Assembly (NCBI GenBank): GCA_002686265.1
Contig: NZBA01000050.1
Span: 186,001-250,000 of the forward strand
Length of the DNA: 64,000 nucleotides
Source of the DNA: Planctomycetota bacterium
GTDB lineage: Bacteria; Planctomycetota; UBA1135; GCA-002686595
Reading direction: 5' to 3'
In this document: one piece after another, positions 9,068 through 17,600 of the stretch
How positions within the stretch are numbered: the stretch's first letter is position 1
Layout of the letters: every line of letters starts with the position of its first letter
Translations under genes and position numbers: made by a program
The notes under the pieces: generated by a model
Seen by the model: only the letters and a program-made list of their open reading frames with translations
The model's database searches: none
What the model was told of the DNA's origin: nothing

Positions 9068-10830
9068 GCCGTCGCTTCGGGTTCGACAGGCTCGGCGAGG
9101 TGCCCGGGCTCGATGATCTGGTAGGAGTAGCCCTGCTCGGTCAGGAACAACTGGCGCTTCTCCGCGAACTCCTGATCCCGGGAGCCGAGGGTGACGATCG
9201 AGTAGAAGATCGCCCCCGACCCGTCCGATTTTGGCCGCAGGATGCGCCCGAGGCGTTGGGCCTCCTCCTGGCGGGAGCCGAAGGTGCCTGAAACCTGGAT
9301 GGCGACGTTGGCATCGGGCAGGTCGATAGCGAAGTTGCCGACCTTGCTGACCACGAGCAGGCGCTCCGTTCCGTTGCGAAAGGCCTGGTACAGCGCCTGG
9401 CGGTCCGCATGGGGAGTCTTGCCCGTGATCAGCGGTGCCTTCAAGCGCTTGGCGAGGGCCTCGAGCTGGTCCAAGTACTGACCGATCACGAGCACTCGCC
9501 CGTCCGCGTGTCGTTCGACGAGCAAGCCGACGACTTCGTTCTTGCCCGGGTTCTCGCTGGCCACACGGAACTTCCCGCGGGCATCCGCCGATGCGTAAGT
9601 GGACCTGAGGTCGTCGTCGAGGGGAACACGCACCTCGATGCAGGCGGCAGGCGCGATGAAACCCTGATGCTCGAGGACCTTCCACGGGACGTCGTAGCGT
9701 TTTGGCCCGATCAGGCAGAAGACCTCGTCCTCCTTGCCGTCTTCACGCACCAAGGTCGCCGTCAGCCCAAGGCGTCGGCGGGCTTGCAGGTCGGCGGTGA
9801 CACGGAACACGGGCGCGGGCAACAGGTGCACCTCGTCGTAGATCACCAAGCCCCAGTTCTCGCGCGAGAAGAGGCCGAAGTGCTCGAACGCATCGCTCTT
9901 GCTGCGCCGCCAGGTGAGCATCTGGTAGGTGGAGATGGTCACATCGCAAACGCTCTTCCCCTCGCCCGTGTACTCTCCGATCTGGTCCTCGCTCAGCTCG
10001 GTCTTGTCGAGCAGCTCTCGGCGCCACTGGTGCACCGCAACCGTGTTCGTGGTCAGGATCAGTGTCTTGGTCCCTACCAGACTCATCACGCGCATGCCGA
10101 CGATGGTCTTGCCCGCGCCGCAGGGCAAGGCGACGACGCCGTTGCCGCCCAGGACGCTGCCACCGGCGTAGAAACCCTGTGCCGCGAGTTCCTGATAAGG
10201 ACGCACGGCGAAGGACTCACCGGATCGGGTGCGCTCGCGCAGGTCGATCTTCAGGGCGTCCCCATCCAGGTAGCCGCCGCGGTCGTCGACCGGGAAACCG
10301 ATCCGGATCAGGGCCTGCTTGACCGTGCCGCGGGCCAAGGGCGGGACGATCACGCGCTCGCCGTCGTGCTCGACGAGGCGCGCGATGTCCCGGTAGCCCA
10401 AGACGTCAGCCAGCGCGGCGGGCTCGTCACTGAGAAGCTCGAACTCCTCGCCGCGCCGCTCGATCCGCAAAACGCCGTAGCGCTCTATCCACTCGCGTAT
10501 CTCCTGCAAGACATTTGCAGGCACCGGGACACAGGCGTACTCCTCGAGCACCTCCGCGATCCCGCTCGCGTCCAGACCGAGAGCAGCGGCGTTCCAGACG
10601 GAGACGGGCGTGATGCGGTAGGTGTGCAGGTAGTCAGGGCTCTTCTCCAGCTCCGCGAACTGGCTCAGGGCATCGCGCGCCTCGGCGAAACGCGGGTGCT
10701 CGCGCAGCATGGGCTGGCCCTCGTCGTCCTTGACAGCGCGCCCTTCGGAGTCGGTCACTGGAGAGACGGTGTGCAGCATGAGGCTGCGGTCGCCCTGGAC
10801 GATGAGCGGGTTGTCGGGGCGCAGGCTCAC
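9064..10830 (-). CDS. XPB-type DNA repair helicase
   Basis: 588 residues, SF2 helicase of the XPB/Ssl2/RAD25 group. N-terminal helicase-associated (PF13625-like) domain at about 1-150, damage-recognition-like region, then the two RecA cores: Walker A ALPCGAGKTIVG near 234, DEAH-box variant IYDEVHLLP near 332, GLTATLVREDGKEDEV carrying the XPB RED motif, and motif VI EEAQRLGRILRPKS. Known XPBs open or translocate on DNA in nucleotide excision repair and transcription; in bacteria they occur in mycobacteria and scattered phyla. Its ends overlap uvrA and its partner gene by 4 nt each, so all three are likely translated together, which suggests a shared repair function. Confidence 0.93.
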   Translation of the reverse strand: MSLRPDNPLIVQGDRSLMLHTVSPVTDSEGRAVKDDEGQPMLREHPRFAEARDALSQFAELEKSPDYLHTYRITPVSVWNAAALGLDASGIAEVLEEYACVPVPANVLQEIREWIERYGVLRIERRGEEFELLSDEPAALADVLGYRDIARLVEHDGERVIVPPLARGTVKQALIRIGFPVDDRGGYLDGDALKIDLRERTRSGESFAVRPYQELAAQGFYAGGSVLGGNGVVALPCGAGKTIVGMRVMSLVGTKTLILTTNTVAVHQWRRELLDKTELSEDQIGEYTGEGKSVCDVTISTYQMLTWRRSKSDAFEHFGLFSRENWGLVIYDEVHLLPAPVFRVTADLQARRRLGLTATLVREDGKEDEVFCLIGPKRYDVPWKVLEHQGFIAPAACIEVRVPLDDDLRSTYASADARGKFRVASENPGKNEVVGLLVERHADGRVLVIGQYLDQLEALAKRLKAPLITGKTPHADRQALYQAFRNGTERLLVVSKVGNFAIDLPDANVAIQVSGTFGSRQEEAQRLGRILRPKSDGSGAIFYSIVTLGSRDQEFAEKRQLFLTEQGYSYQIIEPGHLAEPVEPEATA

Positions 10831-13800
10831 CCGACGGCCCCCTTCTTCCTACGCCGACCGGCCCGTGGGCGCCGCTTCGTTCGCAGGGAAGCGCTCAGGA
10901 AGGGCCCCGTGAGGGAGGTCGGGTCCAGCGCCAGCTCGCCTGGCGTGCCGTCGGCGATGCCCCGCCCGCCGTCGCTCCCGCCTCCGGGCCCGATCTCCAC
11001 CAGTCGGTCGCAGACCGACAGCAGGCCGACGTTGTGCTCGATCACCACCACCGCGTCGCCGCGCCGAACGAGCTTGTCGAGCACGGACACGAGCTGCACT
11101 ACGTCCGCACCGTGCAGGCCGATCGTGGGCTCGTCCATCACGATCACCCTCGGCGCACCGCCGCCACCGCGCAGGAGCTCCGCGCACAGCTTGAGGCGCT
11201 GCGCCTCCCCGCCGGAGAGAGTCGTCGAGGACTGCCCCAGGCGCAGATAACCCAATCCGACCTCGCGCATGGCCGTCAGGATCTCGCACGGCACCCTCTG
11301 GTGCTCGAGGAACTCCGCGGCGCTGTCCACATCCATCGCCAGCACGTCGGCCACGCTCCGACCGCGGTGGGTAATCTCGAGTACCTCAGGGCGATAGCGG
11401 CGGCCGTCGCACTCCTCGCAAGTGAGCCACAAGTCAGGCAGGAACTGCATCTCGATCTTCTCGGCCCCGCGCCCCTCACAGGCGGCGCAGCGCCCGCGGC
11501 TCGAGTTGTAGGAGAAATGCGCCGGTCCGAAGCCACGCATGCGCGCCTGGGGCGTGCGCGCGTAGAGCGCGCGCAGGGGCTCCAGCAGACCGCTGTAAGT
11601 GGCCGGTGTGCTGGCCGGAGTGCGGCCGAGGGGGCTCGCATCGACACAGACGACGCGCCCGCCGCCGCCGCGCAGGGCCTCCAGGCGGCGCCAGCGGCCG
11701 CTCGGCGCGTCTCCCCGCAGGGCCGGCACCAGGGTCTCCATCACCAGGCTGCTCTTCCCCGAGCCCGACGGCCCGCAGATCCCCAACAGCTCGCCGTAGC
11801 GCACGTCGAGGTCCACCTTGCGCAGGTTGTGGGTGGTCGCACCCCGCAGGCGCACGCGGCCGGCGGAGCTCCCGCCGGTCCTCGGCGCGCGCTCGGGCTG
11901 CAACTCCCCGCGCAGGGCGGCCCCGGTGGGAGATTCGGCGCAGGCGCGCACCTCGCCCGGCGTCCCGGAGCACACCAGGCGTCCGCCGTCTTCTCCTGCG
12001 CCCGGCCCCAAGTCGACGATCCAGTCGGCGGCCTCCATCACGGCCGGGTCGTGCTCGACGACCAAGACGGTATTCCCGCCGTCGCGCAGTTCGTGCAAGG
12101 CCGCGATCAGGTGTTCGACGTCCCGCGGGTGCAGTCCGACGGTCGGCTCGTCGAGCACGTAGCAGACGCCCACGAGACGCGAGCCGAGGCTCGCCGACAG
12201 GCGCACGCGCCGCGCCTCCCCGCCCGAGAGGGTCGCGGTGGCTCGATCGAGCGTCAGGTAGCCCAGGCCCACGCGCACCAGCAGCTCCAGGCGCGAGCAG
12301 AGCTCCTCGATCACGGGCGCGACCGCCTCCCGGCGGTCCTTGCGCAGGGTCAAGCGCTCCAGCCAGGCCAGAACCTCGTCCACGGTCATGGCCGTCAGCT
12401 CCGGTAGCCGTTTTCGGGCCACGGTCACCGCGGCCGACTCCGCCCGCAGGCGCCGGCCGTCGCAGGCGCGGCAGCGGGTGCGGATCATGACCGCCTCGAG
12501 AGTCTCGGCCCACTGCGCGTCCTCGGCGCGCAGGTACCAGGCGTCCACGTGACCGCAGAGTCCGGGCCAGTCCGCGTGGAAGCTCTCCTCCACATCGGCG
12601 TGCGCCGTGTGGCGCTCGCGGGAGACGGCGTAGTTCTCGCGGGCGCCGATCCCGCGCGCCAGTAGGGCTCGCTGGCGGGGCGTCAGAGATCGCCAGGGGC
12701 GCGCCAGATCGATGCGGTGCGAGCGCGCCACCTCCCGCAGAAGCTGTTCGTAGTAGCCTTTACCCTTGACCAGGTAGCGGCTGAGCTTCCCTTCGATAGC
12801 GCCCTCGCGAAGAGGGTTCTGGGGAGCGGAGATCAACAGCTCTTCACTGCACTGAAGGCGCTCTCCGAGGCCATCGCAAGCGGGGCAGGCGCCGGCGTGG
12901 GTGTTGAACGAGAAGTGGCGCGGCTGAGGCGCCTGCACGGGCAGGAAACCGCACTCGGTGCAACTGCCGCGGGTACTGTGCTCGCTGCGGGAGCCGCCGC
13001 GAGTCAGGACGGCCACCCGCCCGCCGGCGATGGCCTCGGCCCCTTCGATCGCCTCCGCGAGGCGTGCCCGGGCACCCGGCTCGAAGACCAGCCGATCCAC
13101 CACGAGATCGAGGGTCCGTCGCTTGCCGATGCGCCTTGGGAGGTCCTCGAAGCGCAGCTCCTCGCCGTCGAGGAGCACGCGCACGAACCCGGCGCCGCGC
13201 CAGCCGTCGACGTGCTCCGCGAGGCTGCGCCCGCCCTCGGCCCCCAACGGCCGCCGCGCGGCCTGGATCGGGGCCAACACCCATCCGCGCTCCCCCGCGC
13301 AGTCGCGCAGGATGCGGCGCGCGAGGGTACTGGCATCGGCGCGTTCGAGGGGCTGGCCGTGCTCGGGACAGCGCGCCGTCCCAGCCCGCGCCCACAACAC
13401 GCGTAGGTGATCATGGATCTCGGTCGTCGTAGCGACGGTCGAGCGCGGGCCGCCGCGGGCCGTGCGGGCCTCGACGGCCACCGAGGGGCCGAGGCCATCG
13501 ATGCGCTCGACCGGCGGGCGGTCGCGCGCGCCCAGGAACTGCCTTGCGTAGGTCGAGAGGGACTCGACGAAGCGCCGCCGCCCCTCGGCGTGGATCGTGT
13601 CCAAGGCCAGGGAGGTCTTGCCCGAACCCGAGCGGCCGGTGATGACCGTCAGGGCCTCGCGCGGGAGGTCGACGGACAGTCCGCGCAGGTTGTGGGTGCG
13701 GGCTCCGACCACCCGCAAGCGATCGGGAGCGGTGCCAGGAGGGGCTCCGCCTCCCCCACCTGCCCGCGGGACGCCGGCCTCGCGCGCGGCGCACAAGGCG

Positions 13801-16643
13801 CGGCCGGTATGGGACGCGGCGCAGGCCAGGACCTCTTCCGGGCTCCCCTCGACCAGGACTCGCCCCCCACCGTCACCGCCCTCGGGGCCCAGATCGATGA
13901 CGTGATCCGCCGCCCAGACGACCGAGAGGTCGTGCTCGACGACGACGACCGTGTGCCCGCGGTCGACGAGGGCCTGCAATGCCGCCAGTAGGCGCGCAAC
14001 GTCCGCCGCGTGGAGCCCAATGGTCGGCTCGTCCAGCAAGTAGAGGGTGTGCCTACGAGGACGTCGCGACAGCTCGCGCGCCAACTTGACGCGCTGTGCC
14101 TCTCCGCCCGAGAGGGTCGTGGAAGGCTGCCCGAGGGTGAGGTAGCCGACGCCGATCTCGCTGCACACGGTCAACGGGCGCGCGATGCGCGGGTGGTCGG
14201 CGAACAGCTCCAGGGCCTCGTCGATGGTGAGGTCGAGGACATCGGCGATCGAGCGGGAGTCGTAGCGGACGTCGAGGGTCGCGTCCTGGAATCGTCCCCC
14301 ACCGCAGTCCTCGCAGGTGACGGTCACCGGGGCGAGGAACTGCAGCTCGACCAGAAGGGAGCCCGCTCCCTGACAGGTCTCGCAGCGACCGCCGGACACG
14401 TTGAACGAGAAGCGGCTGCGCGTGTAGCCGCGCAGCTTGCTCTCGGGGAGGCTGGCGAACAGGTCACGGATCGGCCCCAGGGCCCCGGTGTAGGTGGCCG
14501 GATTCGAGCGCGGGGTGCGCCCGATGGGTGACGCGTCGATGACGACGAGCTCGTCGACGAGGTCGAGGCCATCGATGCCCTCGTGCGCCAAGGGCGGCGG
14601 CGCCTCCCGTCCGAGGTGGCGCTCGAGGCTGCGGCGCAGGACGCCGTCAACCAGGGTGCTCTTGCCCGAACCGCTCACGCCGGTGACCGCCACCAAGCGC
14701 CCGAGCGGGAAGGCGACATCGATGTCCGCCAGGTTGTGGGCGCCGGCCCCGCGCACGACGAGGGACTCGGCGCGCCCCGCGCGACGCTCGGCGGGAGCGG
14801 GCATCTCCAGCTCTCCCCGCAACAAGCGGCCGGTCGGACTGTCGGCGCGGGCCACCTCCGCCGGCGTCCCGCAGGCAACGATGCGACCGCCGTCGCGCCC
14901 CGCGCCGGGACCGACGTCCACGAGGTAGTCGGCGGCGCGCAGGGTGGCTTCGTCGTGTTCGACCACCAGGACCGAGTTACCGCCGTCGCGCAGGGAGCGC
15001 AGGGCGTCGAGTAGTTGCGCCTGGTCGCGGGCGTGCAGGCCGATCGACGGCTCGTCGAGGACGTAGGTCACGCCCTGCAGGCCGGCGCCGAGCTGCGCCG
15101 CCAGGCGGATGCGCTGGGCCTCCCCGCCGGAGAGCGAATCGGCACGCCGGCTGAGGGTCAGGTAACCCAGACTCAAACCGAGCAGGAAGTCCACGCGCCG
15201 CCGCACCTCGGCCAGCAGATCGCGGGCAATGCGAGCCTCGCGCGGCTCCAGGGACAGGGCGTCGAGCCGCCGCGGGAGCGTCGCGACGGGACAGGTGACG
15301 AGATCCGCCAGGGGAGTCTCGCCGAGAAGCACGGCGTTCGGCGCGGGGCGTAGGCGGCTGCCCTCGCAGTCCGCACAGGCTTCCTCTGCCAGAAAACGGC
15401 GCGCCATGCGCTTGAGCCCGCCGGAGTCCTGGGCACGCAGGAGGGCCGGCAGCACACCCCGGAAGCGGCGCTTCCAGCTCGCGTTGCCGCGGAAGCGCCG
15501 GCCGCTCCACGAGGAGCTGTCGGGGAACCGCTCGTCGCCGGTCCCGTGCAACACACGCGCGCGCGCCTGTTCGGAGAGCTGCTTCCAGGGCGTGTCGAGG
15601 TCGAAGCCGTGGCTGGCGCCGACCCGCTCGAGGAAGGCGAAGTCGACCCGCGGAAAGAGCAGAGCGCCGCCGCTGGCACGGGTGACGGCCAGGGCTCCCT
15701 CGCGCAGGGAGAGCGCCGAGTCGCGCACGACCGCGCGCTCGGTAGCGCGGCGCACGAAGCCCAGGCCCTCGCACCCGGGACAGGCTCCGTGGGGAGAGTT
15801 GAACGAGAACAGGCGCGGCTCGAGGGGCGGGACTTCCTCTCCGCAGCCGGGGCAGCAGCGCTGAATCGAGAAGGCGCGCTCTGCACCGTCGGCCAGCAGC
15901 ACCAGATCGCCATCGCCCAGCTCCAGGGCGGCGTCGACCGCCTCGCGCAGGCGCGCGGGCTGCTCAGGATCGGGCTTGAGGCGATCGACGACGGCCTCGA
16001 CCGTGTGCAGGCGGTAGCGTTCGAGCTCCTCGACATCCTCCAGTCTGCACAACTCTCCGTCGATCCGCGCTCGCACCAAGCCTGAGCGCCGCAGGTCACC
16101 CAGGAGTTTGCGGTGCGCACCCTTGCGCCCGCGCACCACCGGCGCGAGCAACTGCACGCGGAGGGCGGCATGATCGGTCAGGATCGCGGCGACGATTGCC
16201 TCTGGAGTCTGGCGGCGCACGGGCAGGCGGCAGCCCGGGCAGTGCGCGCGTCCCGCGCGGGCGTAGAGCACGCGCAGGTGATCGACGATCTCCGTCAGGG
16301 TGCCGACGGTCGAGCGCGAGCCGCGAGCGATCGACTTCTGATCCACCGCGATCGTCGGCGAGAGGCCCTCGACAGCGTCGACGTCCGGCTTCTCCATGCG
16401 CCCGAGGAACTGCCGCGCGTAGGCCGACAGGGTCTCGAGGAAGCGCCGCTGTCCTTCGCGGAAGAGGGTGTCGAACGCGAGGGAGGACTTCCCCGATCCC
16501 GACAGGCCGGTGACCGCCACCAGACGCTCCCGAGGCAGGTCGAGATCGACGCCCGCCAGGTTGTGCTGGCGGGCTCCACGGATCCGCAGGACTCCTTGGG
16601 AGCCCCCGGCGACCGTTGGCTGATCTGGTCTTGCGGAAGACAT
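10827..16643 (-). CDS. uvrA: Double-length excinuclease UvrA (two UvrA copies fused head to tail)
   Basis: 1938 residues, about twice a normal UvrA (~940). Damage-sensing ABC ATPase of nucleotide excision repair. Four Walker A loops are visible: GLSGSGKSS near 46, GVSGSGKST near 656, GRSGSGKTS near 1000 and GPSGSGKSS near 1625, with four matching LSGGEA signatures. Both copies keep the zinc modules: CCPGCGEEVPP...GACPGC and GRCETCQ...CEDCGG in copy 1, GSCTECG...GACPAC and GRCAACE...CEECDG in copy 2. A fused double UvrA is known from Chlamydia; normal UvrA acts as a homodimer, so this chain may form the whole dimer in one polypeptide. The copies differ clearly, so the fusion is not recent. First gene of the repair/thiamine unit; the stop overlaps XPB by 4 nt. 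Confidence 0.96.
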   Translation of the reverse strand: MSSARPDQPTVAGGSQGVLRIRGARQHNLAGVDLDLPRERLVAVTGLSGSGKSSLAFDTLFREGQRRFLETLSAYARQFLGRMEKPDVDAVEGLSPTIAVDQKSIARGSRSTVGTLTEIVDHLRVLYARAGRAHCPGCRLPVRRQTPEAIVAAILTDHAALRVQLLAPVVRGRKGAHRKLLGDLRRSGLVRARIDGELCRLEDVEELERYRLHTVEAVVDRLKPDPEQPARLREAVDAALELGDGDLVLLADGAERAFSIQRCCPGCGEEVPPLEPRLFSFNSPHGACPGCEGLGFVRRATERAVVRDSALSLREGALAVTRASGGALLFPRVDFAFLERVGASHGFDLDTPWKQLSEQARARVLHGTGDERFPDSSSWSGRRFRGNASWKRRFRGVLPALLRAQDSGGLKRMARRFLAEEACADCEGSRLRPAPNAVLLGETPLADLVTCPVATLPRRLDALSLEPREARIARDLLAEVRRRVDFLLGLSLGYLTLSRRADSLSGGEAQRIRLAAQLGAGLQGVTYVLDEPSIGLHARDQAQLLDALRSLRDGGNSVLVVEHDEATLRAADYLVDVGPGAGRDGGRIVACGTPAEVARADSPTGRLLRGELEMPAPAERRAGRAESLVVRGAGAHNLADIDVAFPLGRLVAVTGVSGSGKSTLVDGVLRRSLERHLGREAPPPLAHEGIDGLDLVDELVVIDASPIGRTPRSNPATYTGALGPIRDLFASLPESKLRGYTRSRFSFNVSGGRCETCQGAGSLLVELQFLAPVTVTCEDCGGGRFQDATLDVRYDSRSIADVLDLTIDEALELFADHPRIARPLTVCSEIGVGYLTLGQPSTTLSGGEAQRVKLARELSRRPRRHTLYLLDEPTIGLHAADVARLLAALQALVDRGHTVVVVEHDLSVVWAADHVIDLGPEGGDGGGRVLVEGSPEEVLACAASHTGRALCAAREAGVPRAGGGGGAPPGTAPDRLRVVGARTHNLRGLSVDLPREALTVITGRSGSGKTSLALDTIHAEGRRRFVESLSTYARQFLGARDRPPVERIDGLGPSVAVEARTARGGPRSTVATTTEIHDHLRVLWARAGTARCPEHGQPLERADASTLARRILRDCAGERGWVLAPIQAARRPLGAEGGRSLAEHVDGWRGAGFVRVLLDGEELRFEDLPRRIGKRRTLDLVVDRLVFEPGARARLAEAIEGAEAIAGGRVAVLTRGGSRSEHSTRGSCTECGFLPVQAPQPRHFSFNTHAGACPACDGLGERLQCSEELLISAPQNPLREGAIEGKLSRYLVKGKGYYEQLLREVARSHRIDLARPWRSLTPRQRALLARGIGARENYAVSRERHTAHADVEESFHADWPGLCGHVDAWYLRAEDAQWAETLEAVMIRTRCRACDGRRLRAESAAVTVARKRLPELTAMTVDEVLAWLERLTLRKDRREAVAPVIEELCSRLELLVRVGLGYLTLDRATATLSGGEARRVRLSASLGSRLVGVCYVLDEPTVGLHPRDVEHLIAALHELRDGGNTVLVVEHDPAVMEAADWIVDLGPGAGEDGGRLVCSGTPGEVRACAESPTGAALRGELQPERAPRTGGSSAGRVRLRGATTHNLRKVDLDVRYGELLGICGPSGSGKSSLVMETLVPALRGDAPSGRWRRLEALRGGGGRVVCVDASPLGRTPASTPATYSGLLEPLRALYARTPQARMRGFGPAHFSYNSSRGRCAACEGRGAEKIEMQFLPDLWLTCEECDGRRYRPEVLEITHRGRSVADVLAMDVDSAAEFLEHQRVPCEILTAMREVGLGYLRLGQSSTTLSGGEAQRLKLCAELLRGGGGAPRVIVMDEPTIGLHGADVVQLVSVLDKLVRRGDAVVVIEHNVGLLSVCDRLVEIGPGGGSDGGRGIADGTPGELALDPTSLTGPFLSASLRTKRRPRAGRRRKKGAVG

Positions 16644-16787
16644 ACGCGGTGTTCCCGGCCGCGACGTCCACCCCGCGGGAGGGGCAGACCGGCAGCGGGC
16701 TGGGGTGAGGGAAAGACCGCCGATCCTAGCACCGGCGAGGGCCCGCCGGTAGACGCACCGCGCCGCTCATCCGCGCGTACTCAGGTC

Positions 16788-17600
16788 TCAGTGCTCGACC
16801 CGGGCGCGGATCTGGGGCTGCAGGGCCCGGCCGGCGGCGACTAGGTGGCCGCCGCGCAGCCAGTCCTCGCCCCCGTCGGCGTCGGTGACGACTCCGCCGG
16901 CTTCCCGCACCAGGAGCGCGCCCGCGGCCACGTCGTGGGGCGAGAGGTGGAGCTCCCAGAAGCCGTCCAAGCGCCCCGCGGCGACGTAGGCGAGGTCGAC
17001 GGCGGCCGCGCCCGTGCGCCGCACGCCGCGCAGGTCGTAAAAAAACCGGTTGAAGTTCTCGAGGTTGGAGTGCTCCAGCTCCCCCCGTCGGTAGGGAAAG
17101 CCCGTTGCCAAGACCGCCTGGCCGAGCTCCGCTGTGCGCGAGACCCGCAGGCGCCGCTCGCCGAGCCAGGCTCCTCCTCCGCGCACGGCGCAGAAGGTCT
17201 CGTCGAGCCGCGGGAGGTGCACGACGGCCACCCGCGGTTCCCCGCCGGCCCACAGGCCCATGCTGACGGCAAAGGCCGGCAGGCCGTGGACGAAGTTCAC
17301 GGTCCCGTCGAGCGGGTCGAGGAACCAGCGCGGTGCATCGTCGTCGGGGGCGTCGCGGACTTCCTCCTCGGATTCGATGCGGTGCTCGGGGAAGCACTCC
17401 CGCAGGCGCGCAACGAGCAGCCGCTCGCTGGCCAGGTCGGCCTCGGTCACCAAGTCCCGCGCCGCCGACTTGCTGCGGATCTGCGAGGCCGCCAGTTGCC
17501 CGAAGGACTCGAGCAGAAGCTCCCCCGCCTCGACCGCGACGGTGCGGGCGACCTCGAGCACCGCGGTCGGATCGTGGCCGGCCAAGAGCTCGTCAGCCAT
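16788..17600 (-). CDS. Inositol monophosphatase family protein
   Basis: 270 residues from the ATG at 17600, which overlaps the dacB stop by 8 nt. Mg-dependent phosphatase fold: DLVTEADLASERLL at the metal-site start, the EEEV segment, the core motif WFLDPLDGTVNFVHGLP (DPxDGTxNF), and the C-terminal signature region LSPHDVAAGALLVREAGGVV. Substrate could be inositol-1-phosphate, a sugar bisphosphate, or 3'-phosphoadenosine phosphate (CysQ-like); the sequence does not decide. Coupling to a cell-wall carboxypeptidase gene may only be operon packing. Confidence 0.9.
   Translation of the reverse strand: MADELLAGHDPTAVLEVARTVAVEAGELLLESFGQLAASQIRSKSAARDLVTEADLASERLLVARLRECFPEHRIESEEEVRDAPDDDAPRWFLDPLDGTVNFVHGLPAFAVSMGLWAGGEPRVAVVHLPRLDETFCAVRGGGAWLGERRLRVSRTAELGQAVLATGFPYRRGELEHSNLENFNRFFYDLRGVRRTGAAAVDLAYVAAGRLDGFWELHLSPHDVAAGALLVREAGGVVTDADGGEDWLRGGHLVAAGRALQPQIRARVEH

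Noticed and set aside
9409..11250. Long plus-strand open frame (613 codons) opposite XPB and uvrA
   Set aside because: Antisense shadow in GC-rich coding sequence; the minus-strand genes here have complete, well-conserved motifs.
12717..13406. Plus-strand frames opposite uvrA
   Set aside because: Shadow of the uvrA second copy, no start context or recognisable domain.
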